The translations under genes and the position numbers were made by a program. Source: Solobacterium sp. (GTDB taxonomy: Bacteria; Bacillota_I; Bacilli_A; Erysipelotrichales; Erysipelotrichaceae). From it: a stretch of 64,000 nt of DNA. The stretch spans positions 62,001 through 126,000 of the forward strand of contig JABZMB010000001.1 in the NCBI GenBank assembly GCA_015256455.1, given 5' to 3'. Shown in pieces: positions 42,579 to 52,446 of the stretch. Under the pieces are notes generated by a model. The model saw nothing but the letters and a program-made list of their open reading frames with translations, was not told the origin of the DNA and did no database searches. Position 1 is the first letter of the stretch; each line of letters begins with the position of its first letter.

Positions 42579-43394
42579 CTACTCTGCCTCCAATTCTGCC
42601 ATTGCTGCTTCAAATTGCTCTTGGTTAGGAGCCTTTCCATGCCATCCAGCATTGTTTTCCATAAAGGAAACACCCTTACCCTTAACAGTACGAGCGATGA
42701 TTGCTGTTGGCTTGCCCTTCACTGTCTTTGCTTCAGCAAATGCAGCCTGTAATTCTTCCATATTATGTCCATCAACACAAATTACATGGAATCCAAATGC
42801 TGCAAACTTCTGGTCTAATGGTTCAGGTCCAATAACATCAGATGTCTTACCATCAATCTGTAAACCATTTACGTCAACGATGGCACAAAGATTATCATTC
42901 TTATAATGAGCAGCAGCCATTGCAGCTTCCCAGATTTCTCCCTCTTCTGTTTCTCCATCACCGATTAAGCAGTAAATACGGTGATCATTTCCAGCTAATT
43001 TATTAGCTAATGCCATTCCATCCGCTACTGCAAAACCTTGACCTAATGAACCAGTAGACATATCTACACCAGTTACATAGTTCATATTTGGATGTCCCTG
43101 TAACTTAGAATCTATTAAACGGAATGTCTTTAATTCTTCTTCAGCCAAAATACCCTTTTCAGCTAGTACAGCATATAAAAGTGGTGATACATGTCCCTTC
43201 GATAATACAAAACGGTCACGTTCAATTCCACCAGCATTTTCCTTATTGATATCCATCACATCAAAATAAAGCACTGTAAGAATATCTGTAGCACCCAATG
43301 ATCCCCCAGGGTGTCCAGATTGTGCATTATACACTTGTCTTAAAATATTCTTACGAATATTCTTCGCGTGTAATTTTAAATCTTCAATTACCAT
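42579..43394 (-). CDS. transketolase, N-terminal subunit
   Basis: 271 residues, the thiamine-diphosphate domain. Motifs: SGHPGGSLGATDIL, LSKGHVSPLLYAVL and the TPP motif GDGETEEGEIWEAAM ... NLCAIVDVNGLQIDG. GGAGG ribosome-binding site. First gene of the two-gene operon, divergent from the P1 peptidase gene. Confidence 0.95.
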   Translation of the reverse strand: MVIEDLKLHAKNIRKNILRQVYNAQSGHPGGSLGATDILTVLYFDVMDINKENAGGIERDRFVLSKGHVSPLLYAVLAEKGILAEEELKTFRLIDSKLQGHPNMNYVTGVDMSTGSLGQGFAVADGMALANKLAGNDHRIYCLIGDGETEEGEIWEAAMAAAHYKNDNLCAIVDVNGLQIDGKTSDVIGPEPLDQKFAAFGFHVICVDGHNMEELQAAFAEAKTVKGKPTAIIARTVKGKGVSFMENNAGWHGKAPNQEQFEAAMAELEAE

Positions 43395-43570
43395 TATACG
43401 GCCTCCTGTTTTATACTATTTTTATATTATCATGTTCATAATAGATACAAAAGTTCTTTTCCCTAACATTTACCTAAAGGAAAAGAAAGTATTCATTTAT
43501 ATGGAATATCGTTCATAAAACATTCCATTTTTCTGTATTTTTTCTATACTATTCCTATGAAGGTACTTTT

Positions 43571-44509
43571 ATGAAAAACAGTTTATTACAAGAAATATCA
43601 ATCCATGCATTGACCGAGTTTAAATTAGGTAGTGCTGAATATCCAGAATCCAATTCTGGTTGTACAGTTATCTTAAGTGAATCAGGATATCCTACCGGAA
43701 TCGATATTCGTGGTGGTGCTCCTGCATCTAGAGAAAGTGGGCTATTAAATCCACTCGCTGCTAATGATGGCGTGCATGCGATTGTACTATCTGGAGGTAG
43801 TGCCTTTGGGCTTGATACTGCTAGTGGCGTTATGAAGTTTCTAGCAGAACGCAACATCGGTTTCCCTACTGCGGCAGGTGTTGTACCAATTGTGTGTGCT
43901 TCCTGCTTATTTGATTTGAACGGTAATTCAACACAGAAATATCCTGACGCAAATCTTGGCTATCAAGCATGTGAAAATGCATATCAAGGAATCTTTAAAG
44001 AAGGAAAACATGGCGCTGGAACTGGTGCTACTATCGGAAAGATATATGGTCCTAAACAATCATCTCCTTCTGCCTTAGCAACCTACGCAGTACAACTAGG
44101 AGATTTAAAAGTTGGAGCAATTGTCGCAGTTAATGCAGTCGGTAATATCTACGATCCTACTAGTGGCAACATACTCTCTGGTATTCGCAATCTAAAAGAT
44201 GGCGGTTTTATCGATGGTGAGGAGGCATTATACACTGCAATCTTAGGTCGTGATTTATTCCATCAAAATACAACTATCGGTGCAATTATTACCAATGCAA
44301 AACTAGATAAGACAGCACTCACAAAAGTTGCAGGCATGGCACATGATGGATATGCACGTGTTATTAAACCAGTGCACACTACATTTGATGGAGATTCCAT
44401 CTATACGATGAGTTCTAGTACTGTACCAGCAGATATTAATGTTGTAGGTACAATCGCTGCTTATGTTATGGAACAGGCAATTTTAAAAACTGTTGATTTC
44501 AGTAAATAA
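43571..44509 (+). CDS. P1/DmpA-family self-cleaving peptidase
   Basis: 312 residues of the Ntn-type P1 family (DmpA aminopeptidase, NylC-like hydrolases). Blocks: GIDIRGGAPASRESGLLNPL, HAIVLSGGSAFGLDTASGVM, AGTGATIGKIYG and the cleavage region HQNTTIGAIITNAKLDKT, in which a Thr would become the new N-terminal nucleophile. Substrate unknown. AAGG lies 8 nt before the ATG; a TATACT and a 5-codon ORF overlap the start region. Cotranscribed with the HD gene. Confidence 0.88.
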   Translation: MKNSLLQEISIHALTEFKLGSAEYPESNSGCTVILSESGYPTGIDIRGGAPASRESGLLNPLAANDGVHAIVLSGGSAFGLDTASGVMKFLAERNIGFPTAAGVVPIVCASCLFDLNGNSTQKYPDANLGYQACENAYQGIFKEGKHGAGTGATIGKIYGPKQSSPSALATYAVQLGDLKVGAIVAVNAVGNIYDPTSGNILSGIRNLKDGGFIDGEEALYTAILGRDLFHQNTTIGAIITNAKLDKTALTKVAGMAHDGYARVIKPVHTTFDGDSIYTMSSSTVPADINVVGTIAAYVMEQAILKTVDFSK

Positions 44510-44526
44510 CTAGGAGTATATCAATC

Positions 44527-45111
44527 ATGAATGAACGTTTACAAAAACAAATGGATTTCATCCTAGAAATCGATAAAGAAAAAAATATCTTTCGTCAGAC
44601 GCATTTAACTAATCATGGAAGAAATGAGAATGACGCAGAACATGCATGGCACATGGCTATTATGAGCTATCTTTTAAAGGAACATGCAAACGAAAAGATT
44701 GATATTGCTAAGACAATGATGATGTGTCTGATTCACGATATTGTGGAAATTGATGCAGGTGATACCTATGCATACGATACTGAAGGCTTAAAAACACAAA
44801 AGGCAAGAGAAGACCTTGCCAAAGAAAGAATCTATTCACTTTTACCTGATGATCAAAAAGTAGAATTGATTGCACTCTTTGATGAGTTTGAAGCAAATGA
44901 AACTCCAGAAGCAAAGTTTGCACATGCAATGGATAACTTCCAGCCACTCCTATTAAATAACTCAAATGACGGTGGTGACTGGAAGGATCACCAAGTTACT
45001 GCAGAAAAGGTATATGGTCGACAATCGAAAACCAAGTTAGGTTCAGAAGCCATCTATGAAGTAACAGACCAAATCCTTCAGAGTCATATTAAAAAAGGTA
45101 ATCTAAAATAA
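44527..45111 (+). CDS. HD-domain phosphohydrolase (YfbR-like 5'-nucleotidase type)
   Basis: 194 residues. HD metal motifs: NDAEHAWHMAIMSYLL, MCLIHDIVEIDAGDT, and a later Asp in AMDNFQPLL. The HD_3 group contains 5'-deoxynucleotidases. Cytosolic. Ribosome-binding site TAGGAG, 17 bp after the P1 peptidase. Confidence 0.88.
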   Translation: MNERLQKQMDFILEIDKEKNIFRQTHLTNHGRNENDAEHAWHMAIMSYLLKEHANEKIDIAKTMMMCLIHDIVEIDAGDTYAYDTEGLKTQKAREDLAKERIYSLLPDDQKVELIALFDEFEANETPEAKFAHAMDNFQPLLLNNSNDGGDWKDHQVTAEKVYGRQSKTKLGSEAIYEVTDQILQSHIKKGNLK

Positions 45112-45152
45112 CCTTCATGCATGATACTCATCTTTCAAGAAAATATATTTTT

Positions 45153-45190
45153 AAAAAGAATGGCAGTTAACTCTAACATTCTTTTTACTT
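45153..45190. terminator. bidirectional terminator between HD gene and glucosaminidase
   Basis: Perfect AAAAAGAATG (45153-45162) / CATTCTTTTT (45177-45186) stem. Confidence 0.85.
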
Positions 45191-45218
45191 TTCTTAATTG
45201 ATTTAACCTGCAAGCAGA

Positions 45219-48053
45219 TTAAGATACTAATACTCCTCCATTATTGAAAGTATAATATCTTCCACCAATGGAAATTGTTCCCGTCTTCATAGAACCATCT
45301 GTCTCTTCACCTAGATAATACCAATATCCATTGATCTTTTGCCAACCTGTTAACATATGTCCAAATGAATCTAAGTAATACCATGAACCATTAATGAGCT
45401 TCCAGCCCTTGGTGATTAAACCATTTTCATCGAGATAGTAATAATAGTTTCCATAATACACCCAGCCAACCTTCATATTACCATCTGTCCCTAGATAATA
45501 ATCTTTGCCATTTACTACAATCCAATTAAATTGTTGAATACCAAAGTCATTGAGATATTGATATTGATTGTTTGTATAGACCCAACCCTTCTGCATCTTT
45601 CCATTCTCGTCAAGATAATAGTTACGGTCCAGATATTGAATCCAACCTGTCTTTCTGTTTCCATCTGTTCCTAGATAATAATCAACTCCATCGACAAGTA
45701 TCCAGTTGAATTGTTGAATTCCAAAGTCATTGAGATATTGATACTGGTTATTTGTCTTTACCCAACCTGTTTGCATTTTTCCATTTTCATCGAAATAGTA
45801 ATTTCGATTTGCATAGACTTGCCAACCTAGTTTTAATGAACCATCATCATTTGCCCAATACCAGCCTGGTTTCGCATCAATCCAACCTGTCTGCATAGCA
45901 CCACTACCATTAAAGTAATACTTCTTACCTTCAATATCCGCAACACCCTTAACCATGTTTCCGTTTGTATCTAGATAATAGTTGATATCTCCTTCTTTCA
46001 ACCAGCCAAATACTTGGAATCCAAAAGCATTCAAATATTGGTAATTGTTGTTGGTATATACCCAGCCTTTCTTCATCATTCCACTATCATCGAAATAATA
46101 TTTTCTGCCTGAGTATTCATGCCAGCCAATCTTTAGAGAACCATCATCATTCGCCCAGTACCACTCATTATTTACTTGGAACCAACCACCAGACATTGCT
46201 CCATATGCATCGAAGTGATAAATCTTACCATTAACTTTAGCAAACCCTATCGCCATGATGCCTGATGTTTCATCTAGATAGTATTTCTTTGTACCTAATG
46301 TTAAGAATCCTGTCTTACGGTATCCCTGTTCATCAAAGTAATACCAGTAACCATCTATCAATTCCCAATCAGAACGGGTATATGTTCCATCGAAATGACG
46401 GTACCAATAACCGTAATAATCTTTTACCCAAGCACCTTTACCTACTTGTTTTGTAAGTGGCTCAACACTTATAAAACTGATATTCTGATTTGATACCCAT
46501 CCTACACTCGCATTCCAGTCATAGGTAGCCAATGATGAATTACCAGCTGTATACATTGATTGTCCATTTACTACATGATTTGTGGACTGAATCTTATAAT
46601 ATCCTCCACTTTCACCAAGAACGTTAACAAAATGAAATTTATTATATCCCGATGCATATGAAGAGTTATATAGAACCGTACTTGAAGTTAGTGATTGATA
46701 TACATTTATATTATCTCCAACGATATATCCCACCTTTGCAGAACCATAGTCTACTAAGTAACCATCATTTCCGCTTGCATATTTATCAAAACTATATGCA
46801 ATGGCCGCAATTGATACACCATAATATGGTGTAGATGCATATTTCACACTTAATCCACTACCCTTATTTCCAAAGAAACTACCGTAATAGCTAAAACGAT
46901 TTCTTGTACTTAAATATCCATTTCGTAACTGGATTCCCATTTGTTCATTAATTGATTGGGCAACACTACTATAGTAACTTGCACGATTTGGATCACTATC
47001 AACTGCATTCCATCCAAATAAGTTATATCTTTGCTTTGCAAAGTAACTAGTACCGTAGGCTGCTTCCAAACATGCCTGCGCAAAAATCATGACTGCATTT
47101 ACACCATAGGTATTCTGAGCATCAATAAAGTACTGTCCTGAATCCCAAAGAACACTGTTTGTTCCATATCCCTTCGATGCTAAAAATCCATTATACTTAT
47201 CCGCAGTAATATTAGACTTTGTTCGCAGCGGTAAAAATTGATAATAGTTAAAATATGTTCCTGCTAAATAAGAATAATATGGATCTGTATAGTAACGTAC
47301 ATCATCATACGAATAGTAACTGGCACCTGTTGTCATCCAAGAAGCTGCAGGACCTACCGCAATCTCCGCAACAGTACGTGGAATAGAGCCACCTTCTGCA
47401 TAACTAGAATATGCCACAAAGATAAGGTCCCTATAATTTCCATTTTGGCGAACTGTATAATACGCTCTACGTGGTCGTACATAGAATGGTGCTGAATGTT
47501 CTGAAGTATTATCATTACCACCAAGATAAATTGGTAGATTATAACTAATAAATTTCTGTGGAATTAAATCGATATCTCTAAGATTTACATTTCCATCAAA
47601 ACCTGTAACTGTTGCGTATACATCACCCGTACCATCACCATAGTATGCTTGCGTGTCCCAATAGTCTAACTGACGATATGCAGACATATACGTTGAAGTG
47701 CCAGCTGCGCCCTGGATTGTGAGTGTTACACCACCATTACGATTAGGGAAGGAATAGGCTACACCTCTAGTCATTGCAATAATTTTACTTGGGCTAAAAC
47801 TTTCTGCATGACGAACAACCGCATCATTTCCCCAAGACTTCATCGCAGCTTTTGCTTCAGCAAAACCAGCGTAACATCCCTTCATATCAAAATATCCAGA
47901 ATCATTTACAACATCCACTTCGTATTGATTACCCGAACATGACATTACATAATAATTCTCATATTTGTCTTTGGCTTGTACTTGAATGCTAGATAAAGGA
48001 AGGAAACAAATCCCTATAGCACACAATAGTAATAGATTGAGCCATCTCCTCAT
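45219..48053 (-). CDS. choline-binding glucosaminidase
   Basis: 944 residues. Signal peptide about 1-28. An N-terminal region of unclear fold (about 30-280) is followed by a glucosaminidase domain (about 290-420: FAQACLEAAYGTSYFAKQRYNLFGWNA, catalytic Glu in the first half). Next is an SH3-like stretch, then about 18 choline-binding repeats to the C-terminus (pattern GWxxxxxxYYYLDxxGxMxxG). It cuts the glycan backbone of peptidoglycan and would dock on phosphocholine-decorated polymers, which links it to the lic genes at 51.7-54.2 kb. Its ATG overlaps the upstream stop as ATGA. Confidence 0.93.
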   Translation of the reverse strand: MRRWLNLLLLCAIGICFLPLSSIQVQAKDKYENYYVMSCSGNQYEVDVVNDSGYFDMKGCYAGFAEAKAAMKSWGNDAVVRHAESFSPSKIIAMTRGVAYSFPNRNGGVTLTIQGAAGTSTYMSAYRQLDYWDTQAYYGDGTGDVYATVTGFDGNVNLRDIDLIPQKFISYNLPIYLGGNDNTSEHSAPFYVRPRRAYYTVRQNGNYRDLIFVAYSSYAEGGSIPRTVAEIAVGPAASWMTTGASYYSYDDVRYYTDPYYSYLAGTYFNYYQFLPLRTKSNITADKYNGFLASKGYGTNSVLWDSGQYFIDAQNTYGVNAVMIFAQACLEAAYGTSYFAKQRYNLFGWNAVDSDPNRASYYSSVAQSINEQMGIQLRNGYLSTRNRFSYYGSFFGNKGSGLSVKYASTPYYGVSIAAIAYSFDKYASGNDGYLVDYGSAKVGYIVGDNINVYQSLTSSTVLYNSSYASGYNKFHFVNVLGESGGYYKIQSTNHVVNGQSMYTAGNSSLATYDWNASVGWVSNQNISFISVEPLTKQVGKGAWVKDYYGYWYRHFDGTYTRSDWELIDGYWYYFDEQGYRKTGFLTLGTKKYYLDETSGIMAIGFAKVNGKIYHFDAYGAMSGGWFQVNNEWYWANDDGSLKIGWHEYSGRKYYFDDSGMMKKGWVYTNNNYQYLNAFGFQVFGWLKEGDINYYLDTNGNMVKGVADIEGKKYYFNGSGAMQTGWIDAKPGWYWANDDGSLKLGWQVYANRNYYFDENGKMQTGWVKTNNQYQYLNDFGIQQFNWILVDGVDYYLGTDGNRKTGWIQYLDRNYYLDENGKMQKGWVYTNNQYQYLNDFGIQQFNWIVVNGKDYYLGTDGNMKVGWVYYGNYYYYLDENGLITKGWKLINGSWYYLDSFGHMLTGWQKINGYWYYLGEETDGSMKTGTISIGGRYYTFNNGGVLVS

Positions 48054-48958
48054 TGAGTCACTTCCTCTCCGCTCATTTCAACAGTTTCTCCACTTTCATA
48101 TGTAAGTGTTAAACTACAATCCCCTAGAACAATACTTCTCTCAGGATCTAATACAACAAACAATAATACTGCATTTGGCTTATCTGCTACGCTTAAATTG
48201 AGTAAGTTATCATAGCGCACAGAATACACAGCACTATCCTCTGCATTTACTTTTTCTCCAGTTGTAACATTTAGAACAGCTCCAACAATCTTTTTGGAGT
48301 TAGCTTCCTTTAAACGTACTGCGAATACACGTGCTTGTGAAGGAAGACTATAAGCAACTTCCATTCCATCTATCCTTTGAACCAATGCTGTATTTGGCAA
48401 TTCAAAAATTGCATAGTGTGTATTGTCTGTTGGTGTAATGGTTGGCGTAGGTGTAGGAGTAGCTTTCGCAGCTGTTGAGAATTCCTTATTATCAGTAATG
48501 ATTTTTGTATTTAAAGCGATATCAACAGAAATATCTTTGTACTTATCTGATGTTAATGTAATCTTTGTTAACTTGCTATCGAGAACAGGAATAAATACAC
48601 GTATCTGATGATTCTGCTGTTTTTCTTTTAAATTTAACTTATTCCAGTCATATTCTTTTTCTGTAAATGTTGTCTTATATTTATCTAATTTTGCTAAAGA
48701 AACACCTTCACTTGTGATGAGATCTTTTGCCTGTAAATCATCGGCATGACTTACTTCAATATCCGCAACTACAAAGCGATAGTCTAAATCTTCAAATTGA
48801 TATACACTTGCTTGCTTTAGCTTTAACTCAGCTTTTTCTTCTACAACAGAAGTTTCTGGTTTTTGTTCAGGCTTTCTTTGATTAAAACCTAAGTAGATTG
48901 CAACAACAACAAACGCTAGTGCTAATATACCGATTAATATATTTCTAAGTAGTTTCAT
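48050..48958 (-). CDS. membrane-anchored extracytoplasmic protein, unknown
   Basis: 302 residues. One N-terminal helix (about 5-25) anchors an external part made of a beta-rich segment, a linker (ATPTPTPTITPT) and a second beta domain. No family recognised. Translationally coupled to the choline-binding hydrolase, so it may be an accessory or localisation partner. Start at 48958 set by AGGAGG; the frame is open to 48988 without a site. Confidence 0.75.
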   Translation of the reverse strand: MKLLRNILIGILALAFVVVAIYLGFNQRKPEQKPETSVVEEKAELKLKQASVYQFEDLDYRFVVADIEVSHADDLQAKDLITSEGVSLAKLDKYKTTFTEKEYDWNKLNLKEKQQNHQIRVFIPVLDSKLTKITLTSDKYKDISVDIALNTKIITDNKEFSTAAKATPTPTPTITPTDNTHYAIFELPNTALVQRIDGMEVAYSLPSQARVFAVRLKEANSKKIVGAVLNVTTGEKVNAEDSAVYSVRYDNLLNLSVADKPNAVLLFVVLDPERSIVLGDCSLTLTYESGETVEMSGEEVTQ

Positions 48959-49060
48959 AGATTCCTCCTGGCATAGAATTCTTATCATCCTTTAATTACG
49001 ATAATATTGTACACTATTACATCAAAACACCCAAAGTTTTTAAAGCTATCTAACACCATT

Positions 49061-49091
49061 AAAAAGGAATTAATCCCTATAGATTAATTCC
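49061..49091 (-). terminator. terminator of the lic-type operon
   Basis: GGAATTAATC / GATTAATTCC stem (49066-49091), TTTTT on the minus strand. Confidence 0.85.
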
Positions 49092-50139
49092 CTAATTCTC
49101 TTCTATGAACAACCGAATGTCTTCCACCTGTTAATATCTCTAATAGCTTAGGACAAACCCGATTGAATAGATGATAAATACATGCAGATAGAGCAATTGT
49201 CAGTGCCAGAATTATCAATCTTGCAAATAGATTATAGATTGCGATAGGAAGATGAAGATTGATCCAGAACTGACTCATCACATCCCATAAATCATATATC
49301 AGTGGCTGATGAATCGCATACATTAAGAAAGTTAGATTATAAATATTTCTCATCTTGAAATTCTGAATCGCTTGTAATAAGTAGAATACTAATATCGGCA
49401 ACATGATTTTAGCAACATTCTCAAAAATCGTTAAAATAAATCCCTCGAGTAAAAATGCTATAAAAATCAACGAGAGTACATATTGTATTGATTTTCTTGA
49501 ATCAAACTCTTTTTCAAACTTACCAAAGTATGCACCTACAAGATAACAAGGTAAATAATACAGGACGTTCTCCATCAACCCAAACTGTATAAAGTCTTTT
49601 GCAAATTGAAACGGCAACCTGAATAAAAGCTGTATCCCAACTGTAATTATTACTATAAATACCCAACCAACTTTCTTCTCCTTAAAAATAACGAGCAGAA
49701 TTGGTGAAATCAGAGCCAAGTAAAAAATAACTAATACATACCATAGTGGTCCATCTTGTGGAAATTTCTCTATCAATACTGTTCTTGCCAAAATATCTGA
49801 TAAATCAAACACATATTGTTTTTGTATAATATCTAAAATAGTGATGATTGCCTGCCATACCAAGTAAGGTATCAATAATGAAGTAATACGTTTCTTGATC
49901 TTTGTTGGATAATCCTTCAATTCATATTTTCGGAATAATAAATACGCTGAAATAAAGAAGAAGTAACACATGGCAAAGTTACCCATCATCCCAAACATGT
50001 GCACAAAACCATGCGAGAATCTAAGATCCCAAGAGTTTAGCGCGAGACTTTCATGCAATGAAACGGTGTGATAGCACACCATTAAACAAGTCATTATAAA
50101 ATTGAGAAATACAATTTTTTCACTTGTTTCTTTATTCAT
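49084..50139 (-). CDS. acyltransferase-3 family membrane protein
   Basis: 351 residues with about ten membrane helices, OafA/WecH-like. The N-terminal helix has CYHTVSLHESL with the family His, and a later block reads DGPLWYVLVIFYLALISP. Such enzymes O-acetylate cell-surface glycans. Last gene of the lic-type operon. The start at 50139 gives proper spacing to GAGGG; the ATG at 50145 is too close. Confidence 0.85.
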   Translation of the reverse strand: MNKETSEKIVFLNFIMTCLMVCYHTVSLHESLALNSWDLRFSHGFVHMFGMMGNFAMCYFFFISAYLLFRKYELKDYPTKIKKRITSLLIPYLVWQAIITILDIIQKQYVFDLSDILARTVLIEKFPQDGPLWYVLVIFYLALISPILLVIFKEKKVGWVFIVIITVGIQLLFRLPFQFAKDFIQFGLMENVLYYLPCYLVGAYFGKFEKEFDSRKSIQYVLSLIFIAFLLEGFILTIFENVAKIMLPILVFYLLQAIQNFKMRNIYNLTFLMYAIHQPLIYDLWDVMSQFWINLHLPIAIYNLFARLIILALTIALSACIYHLFNRVCPKLLEILTGGRHSVVHRRELGN

Positions 50140-50215
50140 TCTCATCCCTCTTCAATCTCGCTTCAAGTAACACATTTAATATACCATTTTTCCGAATCGT
50201 ATATCTTATCTTTTT

Positions 50216-51724
50216 TTATTTCTTTAAATTCTCTAAGAACTTTCCTGCATCCTTAATAAAACTGATACAGATTATTATCATAATCATCGCTAAAGGAAAT
50301 GCCGCAATAATACTTACAGATTGTAAATTATTCATTGAACTCTGTGAGAAGATGAGCGCAATTGGTAATACAACAAGAAGAATACACCACATGAACTGAA
50401 TTGCCTTATGTGGATGTTCCCCTTCATCAAGTTCATGATAGCTATAACAAGAAGCTGTATATGCGATAGAATCAAAGGAAGTCGCATAGAATGCAATCAT
50501 TGTTAGTAGTACTAACACCAGAATGAATGGTGCTAAAGGCATTGTATCAATTACTTTGAGGATAATTTCATATAAGCTTGTGCCCTGTTGGTACATTGCA
50601 ATATAGTTCTGAATACCTTGTAACTGTTGTGCAAAAGAGAAATTTCCTAAAATCATAAAACTAATTAAAGTTGAACCTACACCAAAGACATATCCACCAA
50701 GGATTGTCTCTTTAATAGTTCTACCTCTTGAGATATTACCGATGAAAAATGGTGTCGCAACACTCCATACCATCCAATACGCCCAATAGAAAATTGTCCA
50801 ATCCTGTGGGAAGTTTGTAGTACGCTGCGGATCAGCATAAGTAGATAACTCAAAGAAGTTCTGAACCATTTTACCAAATGATTGTAAACTAAGTTCAACG
50901 ATACTACGGAACTGCCCTCCAAATAATAGGAATATTACTAATAATGCTGCAAATAAGTAAATACATAAGTTTGCAAGGAAGGAAACACCCTTAAATCCAT
51001 GCAGTAAGGAATATGTATAAATAATGCATGTAATCACAATAATAATGATAGTAAGAATTGTTTCACTAATTGTGATATGGAATAATTTCGCAATAATACT
51101 TGTCATTAATGGGGTCGCAAGTGTAAATGTAGTTGCTGTACCAGCAAGTAAGGCAAATACAGCAAATAAATCAATTAACTTACCCAGGAAGCCATCAGTA
51201 TGCTTACCAAGTAATGGACGACACGCCTCTGAGAACTTTTGACGATTTACCTTACGTACATGTAACATGAAGCCAAATGCAACCGCTAATACGAGATAGA
51301 AACTCCACGGAATAAAACTCCAGTGAAATAACGGATAAACGTTAGACCATTCTTCCATACCAAGTTTTTCAATATGTGCATTGCTTGCATATAAAATCCA
51401 TTCAGAGAAAGAATAGAACAGAATATCTGCCGCAAGACCTGCGGTAAACATCATGGCACCCCAGTTAAAGAAACTATACTTAGGTTTCTCATCCTGGCCA
51501 CCTAAACGAATTTGTCCATACTTTGAAGATGCGATATAAATCGATAACAAGAAGATACCTAAACCGATAATCAAGTAATAGCTACCAAATGTATCTCCAA
51601 AGAAGAATCGTATCTGACTTACTGTTGTATTCGATTCATTTGGGAATACAAAGAATAATACTGATAGAAATAAGATAAATATTAATGGAACCAATGTCAC
51701 AAACCAGTCAATTTTCTTCTTCAT
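50216..51724 (-). CDS. BCCT-family choline/betaine-type transporter
   Basis: 502 residues, 12 membrane helices. The BCCT signature region is DWTIFYWAYWMVWSVATPF followed by GNISRGRTIKE. BCCT carriers take up choline, betaine or carnitine with Na+ or H+. Two genes encoding choline activation lie directly upstream, so choline import for phosphocholine synthesis is the likely job (the LicB role). AAAGGAG site. Confidence 0.93.
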   Translation of the reverse strand: MKKKIDWFVTLVPLIFILFLSVLFFVFPNESNTTVSQIRFFFGDTFGSYYLIIGLGIFLLSIYIASSKYGQIRLGGQDEKPKYSFFNWGAMMFTAGLAADILFYSFSEWILYASNAHIEKLGMEEWSNVYPLFHWSFIPWSFYLVLAVAFGFMLHVRKVNRQKFSEACRPLLGKHTDGFLGKLIDLFAVFALLAGTATTFTLATPLMTSIIAKLFHITISETILTIIIIVITCIIYTYSLLHGFKGVSFLANLCIYLFAALLVIFLLFGGQFRSIVELSLQSFGKMVQNFFELSTYADPQRTTNFPQDWTIFYWAYWMVWSVATPFFIGNISRGRTIKETILGGYVFGVGSTLISFMILGNFSFAQQLQGIQNYIAMYQQGTSLYEIILKVIDTMPLAPFILVLVLLTMIAFYATSFDSIAYTASCYSYHELDEGEHPHKAIQFMWCILLVVLPIALIFSQSSMNNLQSVSIIAAFPLAMIMIIICISFIKDAGKFLENLKK

Positions 51725-51726
51725 AG

Positions 51727-52446
51727 TTATTCTCCTTTATAGTAGCGATAGCTACTATCTTCTTCGATTAATTCATCAAGGCTATCAATCTCTTTGACAC
51801 CACCTGCATGCATTGGATAGCCTTGCAAGTTAAATTTATCAAAATGTTCGAACATTGCGATATCATCCCAATAAATCTGTGTATTCTTCTTCTCTTTAAA
51901 TTCAAGTTCTAATAGTTCCTTGAGTTTTATTCCATCCTCTTTTGTCCATCTAGAGATTCCATACAACTGCCATGCATGATTTCCACCTGTGCGACTGCAA
52001 GATAGTACTTTATAGTGTTCATCAAGCGTTAACATCCATTCCTTAGTATCATTCTCTTGCCATACGCAGTTATAACCTGAATTTTCAAATTCAGAAGAGA
52101 GAATTGTAGAATCTGTTACTATTTGATCACCATCAATGATAATTGCATTAGAGATGTAATCTTTTGCGACATATAGTGATGAGATATTATTGCAGGTATC
52201 AAAGTATGGATTTTCAATGAGAGTTATACCTTTTATTTCATTTGGCAGATTTTGAAATGCCTCTTTTAAATACCCAACGACTATGTAAATTTCATAGATA
52301 CCATTTTCGTGCAAGGCTTCGATGATAGTATCAATCATTCTTTTGCCATGAACACGAATGAGCGGCTTTGGTAAAGTTTCTGTGATTGGATGCATTCTTG
52401 TACCCTTACCAGCTGCCATAATAATCGCTCTTGTAATCTTATTCAT
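51727..52446 (-). CDS. licC: LicC-like nucleotidyltransferase
   Basis: 239 residues. The nucleotidyltransferase motif is IIMAAGKGTRMHPITE with PKPLIRVHGKRM, then NPYFDTCNNISSLYVAKD and the metal site IIDGDQIV, as in CTP:phosphocholine cytidylyltransferases. It would make CDP-choline. It overlaps the fusion gene by 8 nt. A second domain of the same type is in the fusion, so the two may differ in substrate. Confidence 0.87.
   Translation of the reverse strand: MNKITRAIIMAAGKGTRMHPITETLPKPLIRVHGKRMIDTIIEALHENGIYEIYIVVGYLKEAFQNLPNEIKGITLIENPYFDTCNNISSLYVAKDYISNAIIIDGDQIVTDSTILSSEFENSGYNCVWQENDTKEWMLTLDEHYKVLSCSRTGGNHAWQLYGISRWTKEDGIKLKELLELEFKEKKNTQIYWDDIAMFEHFDKFNLQGYPMHAGGVKEIDSLDELIEEDSSYRYYKGE

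Noticed and set aside
41653..43394. Split transketolase as a frameshifted gene
   Set aside because: Two-subunit transketolases are normal in Firmicutes; each half has its own start and site.
45219..46400. Tandem DNA repeats in the glucosaminidase gene as a mobile or CRISPR-like array
   Set aside because: The repeats are in frame and encode choline-binding modules; there is no spacer structure.
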